From the NCBI GenBank assembly GCA_022813625.1, contig JAKLMB010000003.1:868001-932000 (forward strand): 64,000 nucleotides of DNA, written 5' to 3'. Below, in pieces: positions 1-11,723 of this stretch; position 1 is the stretch's first letter, and every line of letters starts with the position of its first letter. The position numbers and the translations under genes were made by a program. The stretch comes from Aaosphaeria pasadenensis. Lineage: Eukaryota > Ascomycota > Dothideomycetes > Pleosporales. The notes below the pieces were generated by a model, which was given only the letters and a program-made list of their open reading frames with translations, was not told the DNA's origin and ran no database searches.

Positions 1-3000
1 TCGATTGATGGAGAAGCCATTGCTGTGAGGCCAAGTGCTCACGATGCTTACAAGGTAAGCCTGCCCGGACATTTCCTCAACCGCTGCTGTAGTGACTAAT
101 TACAAAAGGTGTTCAACGATCTGAACCTTCTTGTTACAGGTGAAAAGCCTATGTACATTCGCTTTTCTTCCTTGCCATCGACTTCAACGCTAGAGCTAAT
201 CGAAGCGATCCTGGGAAATCATGGTGCTGTTGTGTCTTCACATCCAGAGCAGATTCATATCCTCAGAACCTTGCTCATGCCCATGATAATACGGTCGTTA
301 TCGGAAAGATTATCGTTCCCGATCACACTCCGCATCATTCGAATACTCAATTTGCTTATACGAGGCCACCTGTCCGTCCTGCCATCGGAATGTGAGATTG
401 CTCTTGGGTTACTGAATCACATGCTTGATCCCGAAGCATCCCCTCTGTGGAAGCGAGCGCTTTGTTTGGAGGTTTTCCGTGGTATCTATTCGGACTCCCG
501 GCTCGTGCTCCAGATTTACAACCAATTCGACGAACAAGAAGGCAAGAAACGTATCTTTGGGGATAATCTGGCATCTTTTGTGAGGCTTGCGACGGAGAAG
601 CCTGCCCTCATCGGGCTCGGACAGCAATCAACCGCACCCAGCGGCCATCTCGACGGTCGGGATCATGGTTCAGATCAAGCGGTTGCGGGGGCAGATGCTC
701 TCGCCGGCGTTATTGGTGCGCCCGCCACTGAATCAAGTCCCACGGGACCAGTCACAGGAATCAGCACACAATGGAGTTCGATGAAAACCCCATGCATGGA
801 GAACCTTGATAAGTCTGAACCTCCGACGTTGCCGGAGACCTATGTTTATAGCTTGGTGCTCACCTGTATCACGAATGTGTCGGAAAGCCTTGCAAAATTT
901 ATCCTGCCTTTGACTGTGCATCACGAGTCCAAGGGAAGGAAGAAGGCCAAGCCGGATGAGAGATCAAGAGCAGACTCCGAGAGCACCGATCAACCCACGG
1001 GACAGACACAGCTCACCAGAACCCAATCTTACCGCAGGAAAACCATTCCTGTCAATCCTTTAACACTGACGGATCACTCTGCACATATCTTCATCCAAAC
1101 CTCATCGACATTGGTGACAGAGTGTTGGCCTGCCGTTCTCGCCACTTGTTCAACCTTTCTCAACGCTGCTCTTGACACAGACTTTTACAGGGCTCTCGTT
1201 CGCGCAATCCAGAAGTTCACCCAAGTCGCCGGCCTCTTGAGGCTATCAACACCCCGAGATGCATTCCTCACAACTCTCGGCAAAGCCGCAGTTCCGTCAC
1301 ACCTTCTCATCGCAAATACCACTTCACCCAAATCAACAATAAACGAGACGCCATCGATTTATTCCAATGCAAAAGGCTTGCTTAGTGTCGATAGCCTAGT
1401 AAGCCAATCGTCAATGTCTGTGGACAAAAGACGCCCCTCTCACGATGTGACTACACCTGCACTAGGGCCTAGAAACCTCTTGTGTTTACGTGCACTTCTC
1501 AACCTGGCTATTGCGCTGGGCCCTACTCTACATTCCGCATGGTCGATTGTCTTCGAGACCTTGCAAGCAGCCGATCTTGTCATGGCACTGTCAAATCCTC
1601 AAAGTGGTTTGCGAACAGCTACACCTGTCATGAGTCGTCCAGATGCAGAATCTTCAGAAAAGGTGGAAGCTGAGACAGCTGCTGTGCAAGCAGCTGCTCG
1701 GAGGCTTTTCGAGAGCACTGTAGACTACCCCAATGATTCATTTGTAGAGCTTCTAAAGCCGCTATGCGCACTACTGGGCGCTGGAAGTCCACCTGCTAGT
1801 GGCTCAGTAACGCCAACGAATGGACCGCGCCCGAAGATCATGCATCAACGCCGTTTAGGCAGCGTATCAGCCTTGTCTCTCAATACCGAGTCGAATGCAC
1901 GAGATTCAATGTTCGCTCTCAACAAGATTGGAGAGCTGGCATCTCTCAATGAACTTAGACTTGCACAATATGATCCTGACGAGAGTGGATGGAATCATTT
2001 TGTCACCAGCCTTGTTCGATTTTCGGTTACAAAATCTAAACCCTCCTCGACTCGATTATTAGCCGCAGATATCGTTGCAAGATCCGTTAAAGAGATCGCT
2101 GATATCTCGATGTCAGAAGATAACCGAAACGATATCCAGGGACGGATACTGTCCGCGCTCAAGGACATCATCGCATCACTACATGAATTAGAGGGAAATG
2201 ACCACGCCTATGATGACACCGATGTCAAAATCCACCATATTGTTTTGGAAGCATTGAAAAATGTCATCGAGCAATGTGGAGAGTCGCTTGTCGCAGGCTG
2301 GGAATCGGTCTTCGATAGTCTGGCCAGCGTTTTTTCAGATGGATCTGACCCGCTGGTTGGCAAAGATGGCACAGTTGCGGCTTCGAATGATGACAATCAA
2401 GCAGTCCAGGTCATATCCAAGATGTTGGCCCGATCAGCTTTTGGTACTGTCCAACTCGTCTGCTCGGACTTCTTATCGGCGGTGCCAGATACCTCGTTCG
2501 CAACCCTCCTCGAGTTGCTGCTGAAATTCAGTCGACAGCAGGATGACTTGAACATGTCTCTGACTGTAAGTATCAATATACCTTGTATAGTCTTGAAAGC
2601 TAATGCAAGCATAGACAATAACATTCTTCTGGAATGTGTCAGATTTCTTCCACTCCCGGACGAGCCTATCTCAACTCCCAGAGTTGATCAACAAGGCCCA
2701 TAATCCCGATGATATTCGAAGAGAAATTCACGAACAGTCTCGCGCAGGGTGCATCTCTGTTTTATGGCTTCAAGTCCTCACGTACCTGTCTGCCGTCACG
2801 ACAGACAAACGTTCGGAACTCCGCAATTCTGCTGTTCAAACTATCCAGAGAATCTTCGAAAACTGTGGTGACCAGCTGTCCTCTGATGCGTGGATGTTGT
2901 GTCTGCGTACAGTTCTCTTTGGCATGGTGGAGGCAAACTTGGCCGTACACAAAAACATTCACTCTGAATCACAGATCGAATCCGAGGATGTCGCCGCTTG

Positions 3001-4597
3001 GAACGAGACTACCAAGACGGTGTTATCTTCTGCTAGTGTTTTGATAGGCACATACGTCGAGAACGTCGAAAATGCGCCTGGTCTCGCTGCTGTCTGGTCG
3101 GATTTGTTAGACTACTTGCAAAAATACTTCGACTACGGCTCGCATGCCCTCGGGTCATCTGTTTTTGCTTCCATTACGAGCGTTCTCACGAAGACTGGAG
3201 ATCCCAACTTACTGGGCGCTTCTTCCCTCCACAAGACAGCCAAAGTCTGGGACGCGTACTTTGATCACCGCGATCTGTGGACGTCTAGGAGGGAACCCAA
3301 TCAAGAAGCTTTCGTGGCATATACGGAGGCGTTCAGAGCTATATATAGGCTTTCGCAAACATCACTGGATTCACGAATTCCCTCTATGCTTGGGAATCTC
3401 GAAATTGCTATTATGGACTCCGATGAAGCTGCGTACTCTTCAGATCTCGACCATCTGACACCATTGCAAGCCAGGGTCATTGATTGTCTGACTGACATCA
3501 ACTCAGACGGCGAGGGCCTACCTAAGTTCCTTATTGAGCTACTGGGACGCTTCTCCATACTCCCTTATGATTCTATTGCAAGGGAACCTACAAAGCGCGG
3601 CCCCACCTTTGTCGCGTTCTCAAAAGCTTCCATGAAGCTGCTGGAGTCCATCACAGTAAAACATATTAGCCAAGAGAAGATATACACAAGCGGCGCGTAC
3701 TGCTTCGCACTACGCAGCCTCGCAAAACCGATCCAAGAGAAATACGTTTGGGCACGGGAAGGCAAATCGCCAACAATGTGGCAAACCGCCACTTCAACGT
3801 CATTAGCAATCCTCAAAAAGGGGCTGCCTTATGTCCAAAAGATCCAGGGCGAAGTTGGAAAAGATATTTGGAGCGCCATTGTTAGCATTGCAAGCGGCAT
3901 AATTGGGGCAAGACTGTCTACAGATTCTCCGATTGGATCTGTCGCTAAGGATGAATTGTTCGATATCTCCTCGTTCAACGAGTTACGTGATCTGGTCACA
4001 AAATCCCTGGGTACCTCTGTGGTGTCAGATGGAATTAGACGGACATATACGCGGCATCTCTTTGAGACGTCTGTTATACATGCACCCGCACCAGGGGAGT
4101 TACCAGACCTGGCCAATTCACCCCTTGAGGACCTATACCAAATTCGCTACGGAAGTACATCCGATCCCGATCCTGTTCTCCGGGACGATATGGCATATCT
4201 CTGCCTGTCGGAGCTTTTCTCACTCGTATCTGTGAGAGACAGCTCTACCGAGTGTATCAAGCTTGCGCAGGCTGCTGCCCCATTCCTTATACTGCGCGCT
4301 GCTTTGACTCTCAAAGCATACATTGCAGACCATCCCCTCAGGGGTAGATTGCCGCAGCCAGAATCCCAAAGGAAAGAGCTTATATTTGTACTAAAGAAGC
4401 TGGCAACTCTGGATTGTGAACCCCAATCCATTCCAGATGCACCAGGCGCTACTTCGAAACATAAGAAGCACCTACATAGGCTGTACCCGCTCTTGGTTAA
4501 GGCTAGCTCAGTTGCAAGGAATGATGGTGAGGTCTTCAGAGCCCTCACAAACTTGACGGAAATTGTTGGGGTGGAGTTTGGGGTTGATGACGATTGA
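1..4597 (+). CDS. MON2: Mon2-family endosome/Golgi trafficking scaffold (5' end outside window)
   Basis: Large HEAT-repeat-like scaffold of the Mon2/BIG-related family, which acts at the trans-Golgi/endosome with Dop1 and the flippase Neo1. Exons seen: 1-54 (partial), 109-2565 and 2615-4597, with introns 55-108 and 2566-2614. The joined protein reads AYKVFNDLNLLVTGEKP across the first junction, matching the segment of Mon2 homologues around AYxLFQDLCxLVN, followed by the conserved SECEIxLxLL...LDxxxxxWxRAxxLE region. The second junction gives LTITFFWNVSDFF, matching the C-terminal Mon2 block. About 1497 residues are visible; the N-terminal DCB part must lie to the left. A Ser/Thr-rich linker (roughly 190-330 of the visible part) interrupts the conserved blocks, as is usual in fungi. 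Convergent with VPS24, another endosomal protein, 328 bp away. Family assignment is firm; exact ends of exons are by hand. Confidence 0.9.
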
Positions 4598-4925
4598 GGT
4601 CGAACCCCTAACATGTGATGACATTGCTGTAGGTTGAGGTGACATATTGGTCGTGATGGCTTCCCACAAAGACTTAAGTCATAGAAGATATCTCCACTAT
4701 CGATGCAATGGTTGTGAGATCATCATACTTAATAATAGGATAATTCAAATCGGCTGCTAACAGCCGGAACACATGCTTCTCTATATCCACATTGCAATAC
4801 TCATTGGTTGGATTGATTCATAACGCAGGGCACCAGACGCCGGGCACCAGCTTCCCATAGCAGGTGCTCTATTGGATCAAGAAAAAATGTGATGCAACAG
4901 GCAATGAACGCTCTGTGTAAGCGCC
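4598..4925. other. Convergent intergenic region, MON2 / VPS24
   Basis: The 328 bases between two converging stop codons. It holds the two 3' untranslated regions; no open frame of interest, repeat or RNA gene is seen. Confidence 0.6.
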
Positions 4926-5684
4926 TCAGCTCTTCAATACCTCTAATCGATTTCTCATCTGGGCAAGCATTTCTGCTTGATCTTCCTCCTCTTCGTCTTC
5001 TTCGACTGGTGCACTGGGCAGCTCTTCTTCCTTCGCCTTTCCAGCCGGAAGCCTGTCCTTGAGGATCTCTCCCAAAACCTTGTCCACCTCTTCCTCAGCC
5101 TCCTCGTCCTCGCCTTCCAATAATTCGTTGTCCGGCAGCGTATCACCAACCATCTCCTCAATGATCCCCGCCTTCATGAGCTCGGCGCTTAACTCTCGCA
5201 TGGTGCCTGTGAGCTCCGGCAACCGCACCAATGTGTTGACATCCTTCATAATCCCCACGCTGCTCTTGATGCTTCCTTCGATCTTGCGCACGGAAAATGC
5301 CTCATTGACCTGCATCTGCACACTCTGTAACTGGGCCTTTGACGTCGCCAGCCGAGCGTTCTGTTTCCGGACGCGAATCAGCTCCCGAGCGAATATGCGG
5401 ACGTCTTGATTGGCCTGCTTGGCCATGGAAGGGTTCCGTTGGGCGCGCTTTGAGGACTGGAGGATCAGGGTTCTGGTTTTGGCTTCGGTGGTTTTGAGTT
5501 GAAGGATATCGCGATCGAGTTTGCGGACATTCTGCCGGACCAGAGCATTACATTTACGTTTCTGCAGAGAGAGGTATATTAGGGATTTGGTCTGATTGAA
5601 GTGGATCGTGTAGGAGTGTGGGAGTACTAGACTGACCTGCTCTTCTGGCGTGGGCTTCCAAAGGAGACCCCGGATGGTCTCCAT
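4926..5684 (-). CDS. VPS24: ESCRT-III subunit Vps24/CHMP3
   Basis: Snf7-family subunit that caps ESCRT-III filaments on endosomes during multivesicular-body sorting. Exons on the minus strand: 5637-5684 and 4926-5561, with intron 5562-5636 (GTCAGT donor, CTCTCTGCAG acceptor). The spliced protein is 227 aa, the usual CHMP3 length (about 220). Features: basic N-terminal helices (residues 17-100), the conserved segment TMRELSAELMKAGIIEEM, a strongly acidic tail, and a C-terminal MIM1-like motif (MRNRLEVLKS) that binds the MIT domain of Vps4. The 75-nt intron is a multiple of three and has no stop codon, so the frame runs through it uninterrupted; the intervening 25 residues have no counterpart in the family, which is why I call it an intron. 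Divergent from WOS2. Confidence 0.93.
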   Translation of the reverse strand: METIRGLLWKPTPEEQVSLVLPHSYTIHFNQTKSLIYLSLQKRKCNALVRQNVRKLDRDILQLKTTEAKTRTLILQSSKRAQRNPSMAKQANQDVRIFARELIRVRKQNARLATSKAQLQSVQMQVNEAFSVRKIEGSIKSSVGIMKDVNTLVRLPELTGTMRELSAELMKAGIIEEMVGDTLPDNELLEGEDEEAEEEVDKVLGEILKDRLPAGKAKEEELPSAPVEEDEEEEDQAEMLAQMRNRLEVLKS

Positions 5685-6290
5685 GGCGAGTTAAGGGCTA
5701 TGGAGAGTGATGCTCCAATGCCTGTGCCTATCGACTACTGTAAGGCGCGTGCCTGGAGTGTCTGTACAGCGTGTGTTTGAATGTATAAAGGGCGGACTAT
5801 CTCGGTAGGTAACTTACCGTTGTTGCCGTTCGGGTGCCTTGGAAGAGCAGTCAGCGGCAAGTGAGCTCGGACCACAACAGTGACGTCCACTCTAATACGC
5901 GGGGCATTTACAGCCAAAAGAGTGCGAATCGCACATCGAACCACGCCGCGAAACTACGCATTGTTGCACTAATTGCAGTAAATATTTGCCTCGTCTAGAC
6001 TCTGAGGGCATCCTGCAGACCCCAGTAAAGTAAACAATTGCTAAATCAGAATTGCACGTCAGAATCCCGCTGATACTCGTTGGTTCTACAGAGCTTCCAT
6101 TGCTTTCCACCAGCCTCGCCACGCTAGTCCCCTCCAGAAAGCACCGCAGTTCTTCCTCCTTCACCGTGCTTCAACCTCCAATCTGCAAACTCTTTCCCAC
6201 GATAACACCCAGCAACTCCCATCTTCTAATCAACCTGAACGAATTCTGACAATACAGCGTGTTTCTCTCTAAAATTCCTACACTTCAATC
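5685..6290. promoter_or_regulatory. Divergent promoter region, VPS24 / WOS2
   Basis: The 606 bases between two diverging start codons, so both promoters must lie here. A CRE-like TGACGTCC occurs at 5881-5888. A pyrimidine-rich stretch precedes the WOS2 start (about 6100-6290). No gene is supported inside. Confidence 0.5.
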
Positions 6291-7108
6291 ATGGCCTCCA
6301 CATTGACACCCGAAGGTAAGAAGCTGCAGCCTTCCAGCCTACCCGAAAGCTTCAAGCGCCACTCGCTTTTGGAAATACAGTGATACTAATTCTATCTTGA
6401 AGTTCTCTGGGCTCAGCGCTCATCTTCCTCCGATGCGACCAAGAACCACGTCTTCCTTACAATTGTCGCGTCCGACGTGCCAGAGTCAGATCTCAAGCTC
6501 GACCTCCAGCCAACGAAACTGAGCTTCAAGGGAACCTCAACATCAAAGAAAGTCACATACGCCGTCGACCTCGAGTTCTTCGCCGAAATCGATCCCAAGG
6601 AGTCGAAAATCCACCACACCGGTCGCGATATCGAGTTGGTGTTGCGCAAGAAGGAGCTCAAGGAGGAGTACTGGCCTCGTTTGCTCAAGGACAACAAGAA
6701 AATGCACTTCTTGAAGACAGACTTCGACAAGGTGCGTGATGCCCCGGAAATTTATGTTTTCTCAGCGCTATTGCGGCTTCTTCCATGATGAATCATGCTT
6801 TTACTGACTTATATACGCAGTGGGTCGACGAGGACGAGCAGGACGAGCAGCCCGATGATGAGGACTACATGTCCAAGATGAACCCCATGGGCGGTGCTGG
6901 TGGTGATGGCGGTTTCGGTGGCATCGACTTTTCCAAGTTGGGTGCTGCACAAGGCGCAGGTGGCATGCCCGATTTCGGCGCCATGGGCGGCATGGGCGAG
7001 GGCGGTGAGAGCAGTGACGACGAGGACGATATGCCCGATCTCGAGGACGACAGCGGCAAGCCCACCACCGGAGGAGAGAGCAAGCCCAAGATCGAGGAGA
7101 TTTCGTAG
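6291..7108 (+). CDS. WOS2: p23/Sba1-family Hsp90 co-chaperone
   Basis: CS-domain co-chaperone that binds and stabilises the ATP-bound closed form of Hsp90 in cytosol and nucleus. Exons: 6291-6315, 6403-6731 and 6821-7108, introns 6316-6402 and 6732-6820; protein 213 aa. The CS domain covers residues 5-120. The family signature WPRLLKD...FLKTDFDKWVDEDE spans the second splice junction, which fixes that junction. The C-terminal tail is rich in Gly/Met and ends in an acidic segment (SSDDEDDMPDLEDD), as in fungal p23 proteins, and is needed for intrinsic chaperone activity in the family. The first exon is only 25 nt and gives MASTLTPE; the splice completes the conserved VLWAQRS. Convergent with the HAD gene downstream. 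Confidence 0.95.
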
Positions 7109-7613
7109 ACAGTTGGAGTATGGTAAATGGCTGACTGGTTCCTATTGGCCGCACATGCGAATTGCTTTGGGCTACCCGGCGCTTTGGCTCCAGTAGCACA
7201 CAACTATCCTTGGGAGGACCTTGTGTCTTCACTTCCAGGGATCTTTGCGAGGAATGGATTGTGGTTACGGTAACCTTAATGGTATATGATCAAAAGAAAT
7301 GAAGGCTTATATCCGCATCTTAATATTGGTCTAATTAACGATGCTACGAAAGCTGTTTTTGAAAGTTGACCGATCGTGAATATTTTAGGAAATGATCGAC
7401 AGCCAACTCAAGCTAGTCGCAGATGTCCAAATTCTGGTTGCTGGCAATGCATGCATGTCTATTCGTCGTAGGTTTCTACCGGGTCTATGCCATGTCTACC
7501 GTGTATGCTATGTACGCGCTTATGCTTGTATCACGAATGTGCACACTCTAGTATGCCTCATCAAACGTGCCTCGTCGCTATGGGCATTCTGAAGTCATGC
7601 CATGCATAACAGT
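7109..7613. other. Convergent intergenic region, WOS2 / HAD phosphatase
   Basis: About 505 bases between converging stops, containing the two 3' untranslated regions. Short frames here show no family similarity that I can recognise. Confidence 0.5.
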
Positions 7614-8545
7614 CTAAGCTGTCTTGATTCCGAACTTCTCGTAAGGGAAATCCTCAAGGGTGTTCAACAGGGTTGCCCAGCCGTCATCGATCTCTCCAGG
7701 AGCACCGATTTGCCTTCTCCCAGGCGCAACCTCCACTCCAGTCTTCTTGAGTTGTTCCTCCTCATCTTCCTTGTGCTCACCCGTCAAGCCTGCGAGCACC
7801 TCCTTCTCCCTCTCCTTGTACTCGAGCAACAGCTCCGGGTGCGGGCACCAGATTACCTGCATGCCAGCTCTTCGCCCAGACTCTACACCAGGAACACTGT
7901 CCTCGAACACCAGGCACTCCTCTGGCTGGATCTCCTTCTCGCCGTTCGCCCTCAATGTCTCGTTCAGCGTCTTCAACGCCAACAGGTAGATATCAGGCGC
8001 CGGCTTTCCCCTGCCCTTGGGTATCCGGACATCGTCTCCCAAGACCTTGTGCTCCTCCGCAAAGTACTTGAACATCTGCGGCAAGTGTCCACTCTTCAGT
8101 TGGAACGTCACCGCATGACTACTCGTCGCCAATGCCATCTTGGTCCCACTAACCTTCAGCTTCTCTAACAACTCCATTGTCCCTGGTAGCGGTTGAGATT
8201 TAGGGAAGTACTCCTTTTGTAGCTCGAGGTTCTCCGCCATGAATTGCTCAGGAGGAATGGGTAGCTGAGCCCAGCTGTGGAAGATTTGTGCGGACTGGGG
8301 GCCTGGTCGACCTTGCATTTGTGCTTTTATGGACCATGGTAGCGTGGGGCGATTGTAGCGTTTGAGGATCGTGTTGGTGACTATCGTGTACAGGTCTTCG
8401 GAATCGATTAGGAGACCATCCATATCGAAGAGACAGGCGCGGATTGGAGGTGGGGTTGGGGAGCTGCCATGAGTCAGTACTTATTTGGGGGACTTCGAAT
8501 GTGTGCATAGTTTGGTGAAATATGAACATACTTTGTAGAGCCCAT
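7614..8545 (-). CDS. HAD-superfamily phosphatase (HDHD1/GPP-like)
   Basis: Phosphohydrolase of haloacid-dehalogenase subfamily I, related to HDHD1 (pseudouridine-5'-phosphatase) and yeast Gpp/Dog enzymes. Exons on the minus strand: 8532-8545 and 7614-8463; intron 8464-8531; protein 287 aa. The 14-nt first exon encodes MGSTN and is supported because it keeps the frame and a GTATGT donor follows. All four HAD motifs are present: I, FDMDGLLIDSED (nucleophile and acid/base Asp, about 16-27); II, LATSS; III, Lys in GRGKPAPDIY; IV, FEDSVPGVESG. The C-terminal part contains a charged insertion (EHKEDEEEQLKK) beyond the usual core, so the protein is longer than human HDHD1. Substrate cannot be read from sequence. 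Divergent from the TTC1 gene with only 250 bp between starts, which includes a CRE-like GGACGTCA near 8727. Confidence 0.88.
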
Positions 8546-8795
8546 TTTGAATATGCACAATTCAAATCAAACAGTAAAGAAGGTTGATTTCAGCGCTAAA
8601 TGGATGTATATGGTTGCAAATGAATGTATCTCAGAAAACCTGGAGATCGGTGAATTGGTACCCCACGTGCCGAGGCTAGTTCCTCACCGCCTACTTTATC
8701 TATCCTAGTTCAGTGATGTGCACAAGGACGTCACTATCAAAACACCATCTGCCCCTCCAACCTCTCGTCGCGTACAATCTCCGACTATAAACAAA

Positions 8796-9557
8796 ATGCC
8801 TTCTGCTGAAGAGAACGCACCCAATGTCGAACCCACAGCCATAGAAATCTTTCCTCCTGACGAGGAACAAAAACTCCTCGAAGAATCGAACACGGAAAAG
8901 GCATCCGCAAATAAGAGATTCACCTCAGGCGATTACTCCTCCGCAGTCCAAGGCTACGAAAAGGCCCTCGCATCATGTCCGACATACCTCGAATACGATG
9001 TCGCCGTCCTTCGCTCGAACATCGCTGCATGCCATCTCCTACTCGAAGAATGGAAGATGGCCATAGACTCCGCAACACAAGCGCTCGAGGCCCTGGATCG
9101 CGTTGATCCTCCACCCATTGCACCCAAAGAAGGCGAAGAAGGCACTGGGTCGCTTGAAGAGATTGATGACGCCACGGAGGTTAGAATCGCAGCATTATCA
9201 AGGACGGGCAGGACAATCAACGATGTCCACAAGATCAGAACGAAGGCTCTGCTCCGGCGTGCAAAGGCGCGGCGCGAAGTAGGAGGCTGGGCGTCATTGC
9301 AAGGCTCTTTTGAAGACTATCAGGCGCTGTCTAAACCGCCACATGCGCTCACCAGCCTAGATCAGAAGACAGTGAATACAGCGTTAAGGGAACTACCAAT
9401 TCAGCTAGAAGAGGCCAAGAACAAGGAAATGGCGGAGATGATGGGGAAACTGAAGCAATTGGGTAACGGTATCTTGAAACCATTTGGATTGAGCACAGAT
9501 AATTTCCAGTTCACAAAAGATCCCAAAAGTGGTGGATACAGTATGAACTTCCAGTAA
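8796..9557 (+). CDS. TTC1-type tetratricopeptide-repeat protein
   Basis: Single-exon protein of 253 aa related to tetratricopeptide repeat protein 1 (TTC1), a small TPR adaptor reported in the family to bind Hsp70/Hsp90 and G proteins. Three TPR units are visible at about residues 40-165 (KASANKRFTSGDYSSAVQGYEKAL; AVLRSNIAACHLLLEEW; IRTKALLRRAKARREVG). The C-terminal signature MMGKLKQLGNGILKPFGLSTDNFQ...GGYSMNF is the diagnostic block of TTC1. The start is the first ATG in this frame (8796); the frame is open further upstream but without ATG. An insertion rich in Pro/Glu (DPPPIAPKEGEEG) separates two repeats. Shares a short divergent promoter with the HAD gene. Confidence 0.9.
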   Translation: MPSAEENAPNVEPTAIEIFPPDEEQKLLEESNTEKASANKRFTSGDYSSAVQGYEKALASCPTYLEYDVAVLRSNIAACHLLLEEWKMAIDSATQALEALDRVDPPPIAPKEGEEGTGSLEEIDDATEVRIAALSRTGRTINDVHKIRTKALLRRAKARREVGGWASLQGSFEDYQALSKPPHALTSLDQKTVNTALRELPIQLEEAKNKEMAEMMGKLKQLGNGILKPFGLSTDNFQFTKDPKSGGYSMNFQ

Positions 9558-10063
9558 TGAGGACTGGAGTTATTGAGGCTGGTCAATGCCACGAACGGCC
9601 TTCTGCTTCGTTTTTGTTCTGGTTTGATGCCATATAGAACTCGATACCACTTGCGGCGGACATGACATGAGCGAATTAGAAAATAAACATCTGACAAAAA
9701 GTGCACAAAACATCTCCACATAATCAAAAATTAAATGTACGAATTCTTCTAAAGTAGTTAAAAAGATCTAGAACTGTAAGAAGTTAAACAATTCAAGATC
9801 CTAAGATACCAATTTTGGAAGTACATACTAGCGGTAGCCTCTCGGCCAATCACGTCGTCGGAAAAGTCGACCCGCAATTTTTCAATCGTGAATCTTCGCC
9901 CAACGTGACCCCTCCCTTCAGTGAACAGTGTTAATTTCATTCCGTACGATTTCAGTTGTTTGTGTCAAGTTCGCATAATGCCAGTGCCTGACTGAACCAG
10001 CAATTCTTTCAAAATTCTCGAAAACCCAAATTGCGCAGTTGCTACCCCACGCGTTCTTTCACC
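9558..10063. promoter_or_regulatory. Intergenic region TTC1 / TRM11
   Basis: About 506 bases between tandem genes, holding the TTC1 3' end and the TRM11 promoter. The central part is AT-rich (about 9690-9800). No gene seen. Confidence 0.45.
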
Positions 10064-11621
10064 ATGCCGGAATATCTAGTCAGACTCGTGCAAATGCACG
10101 AGAGCTTTCGCAAAGCGGAGCTTGAAGCATTAGCTGAACTCGCTGGCGTCGAGATTGAGTTTGTTAGATATGATGAAGATGTATGTTCATAATTACCTTC
10201 TCGCTCGATTCATAGCTTCAAGATCTGGTTGCCTATCCCTCCTGGCTAGGGAACGTAGAGAAAGATACTGAATCAGAGACTTTCGAGCTTAGATGGACAA
10301 TATGTTCTAACCATATCAGTCACCATTCTGCATTGTACGGCTCCCTTCCGATGCGGCCGCTAAGGCTGTCATATCACGAAGTATTCTCTCACAAGGCATT
10401 CACGAGCTATGGGGACAAGGTTCCGACTACGACTCCTTACATGCATCTGTACGCGAGAATTCCTCCCATCTCTGGCAAAAATATCACGATGTATCATTCC
10501 GTTTTACCCTGGACTGCTATCGAGGAACAAGAGAACTATCTGAAAATCGCCGCATCATAGAATCATTCTCCTACTTGGATTTCCAAGGGCCAATTCGAAT
10601 GAGAGGAGCCGAAGCCGAATTCCGAGTCTTTGAAGACTACCATTTCAATGCTTCAACACCACATACCTTGTTTCTAGGTCGTTTCGTCGCGAATAGCGGA
10701 AGGCTGGCAAAAACGACATACGACCTGAAGAAACGACATTACATCAGCACAACATCAATGGATGCCGAACTAGCCCTCGTGACTGCCAACATTGCCCTCG
10801 CAGCACCTGGTAAACTGTTTTATGATCCATTCATGGGAACAGGTGGCTTCCCGATTGCCTCAGCACACTTCGGAGCGGTCGTGTGCGGTAGCGACATCGA
10901 CGGCCGAAGCATCCGCGGCACTGGGGGAAGTTCAAGGAAAGGCCAGGTTGGCAAGAGAGACGTAGCGGGGAACTTCAAGCAGTATGGCACTCAAGGTAGA
11001 TACCTGGGCGGCTTCGTATCCGATCTCACAAATACACCATTACGACTCCATGGAATTGAAGGTGGCTACCTAGATGGTATCATAAGTGACCCACCATACG
11101 GCATCCGCGAAGGCTTAAAAGTGCTTGGTTCCCGAGAGAAATTAGGCGATATTGAGCGTGCAACACACCGGGATCGATTCAAGGAGCCGACATACATTCC
11201 CCCAAAGAAACCGTACTCCTTCATAGCGATGCTAGACGACATACTTGATTTCGCGGTCAAAACACTAGTCGTGGGTGGGAGATTGAGTATGTGGATGCCG
11301 ACAGCGAACGATGAGGATATAGAGCTCATGATACCGACGAATCCGTACCTCGAGATCGTGAGCGTTTGTGTGCAACCGTTTAACAAGTGGAGTAGGAGAT
11401 TGTTAACGTATAAGAGGTTAAGAGATGAGGATGTGCCCCCAGAAGCAATTGAGAGGAAACGAAAAGAATACGAGTCTGGGGTACGTGCAGATGATCTGAA
11501 TGCGTTCAGGAGGAAGTATTTCGAGGGTTTCAAGGAATATGTAGAATTGAAACGGGAAGCTCAAGGAAGCGTTGAACAACAATCTGGGAAACCAGACGTC
11601 GGGGACGATACAGTTCAGTAG
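10064..11621 (+). CDS. TRM11: tRNA (guanine10-N2)-methyltransferase catalytic subunit
   Basis: Catalytic subunit of the Trm11-Trm112 complex, which makes m2G at position 10 of cytosolic tRNAs. Exons: 10064-10180 and 10320-11621, intron 10181-10319; protein 472 aa. The splice joins FVRYDED to SPFCIVRLPSD, which corresponds to the FSQYDA-NSPFFIVEL region of yeast Trm11 and shows that one 139-nt intron is enough. An N-terminal THUMP-like region (about 1-170) precedes a Rossmann methyltransferase domain with the SAM-binding segment FYDPFMGTGGF and the catalytic DPPY (in ISDPPYGIREG), the (D/N)PPY motif of exocyclic-amine methylases. A Gly/Lys-rich insertion (GTGGSSRKGQVGKRD) sits after the acidic loop GSDIDGR, as in other fungal homologues. 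Convergent with the ADH gene, 102 bp between stops. Confidence 0.94.
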
Positions 11622-11723
11622 ATGAGATATCCTATAGAAAATGCTATGCATAAATTCTGAGACTGCCCTTGGGTGGTAGAACTTCTGTCCCACCATGCAG
11701 TATGATTGGGCCCTTGCCAACAT

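Noticed and set aside
6801..7232. Arg-rich minus-strand ORF
   Set aside because: Antisense of the Gly/Asp-rich tail of WOS2.
10216..10318. Extra small exon inside the TRM11 intron
   Set aside because: Joining 10180 directly to 10320 already restores the uninterrupted conserved segment, so no extra exon is needed.
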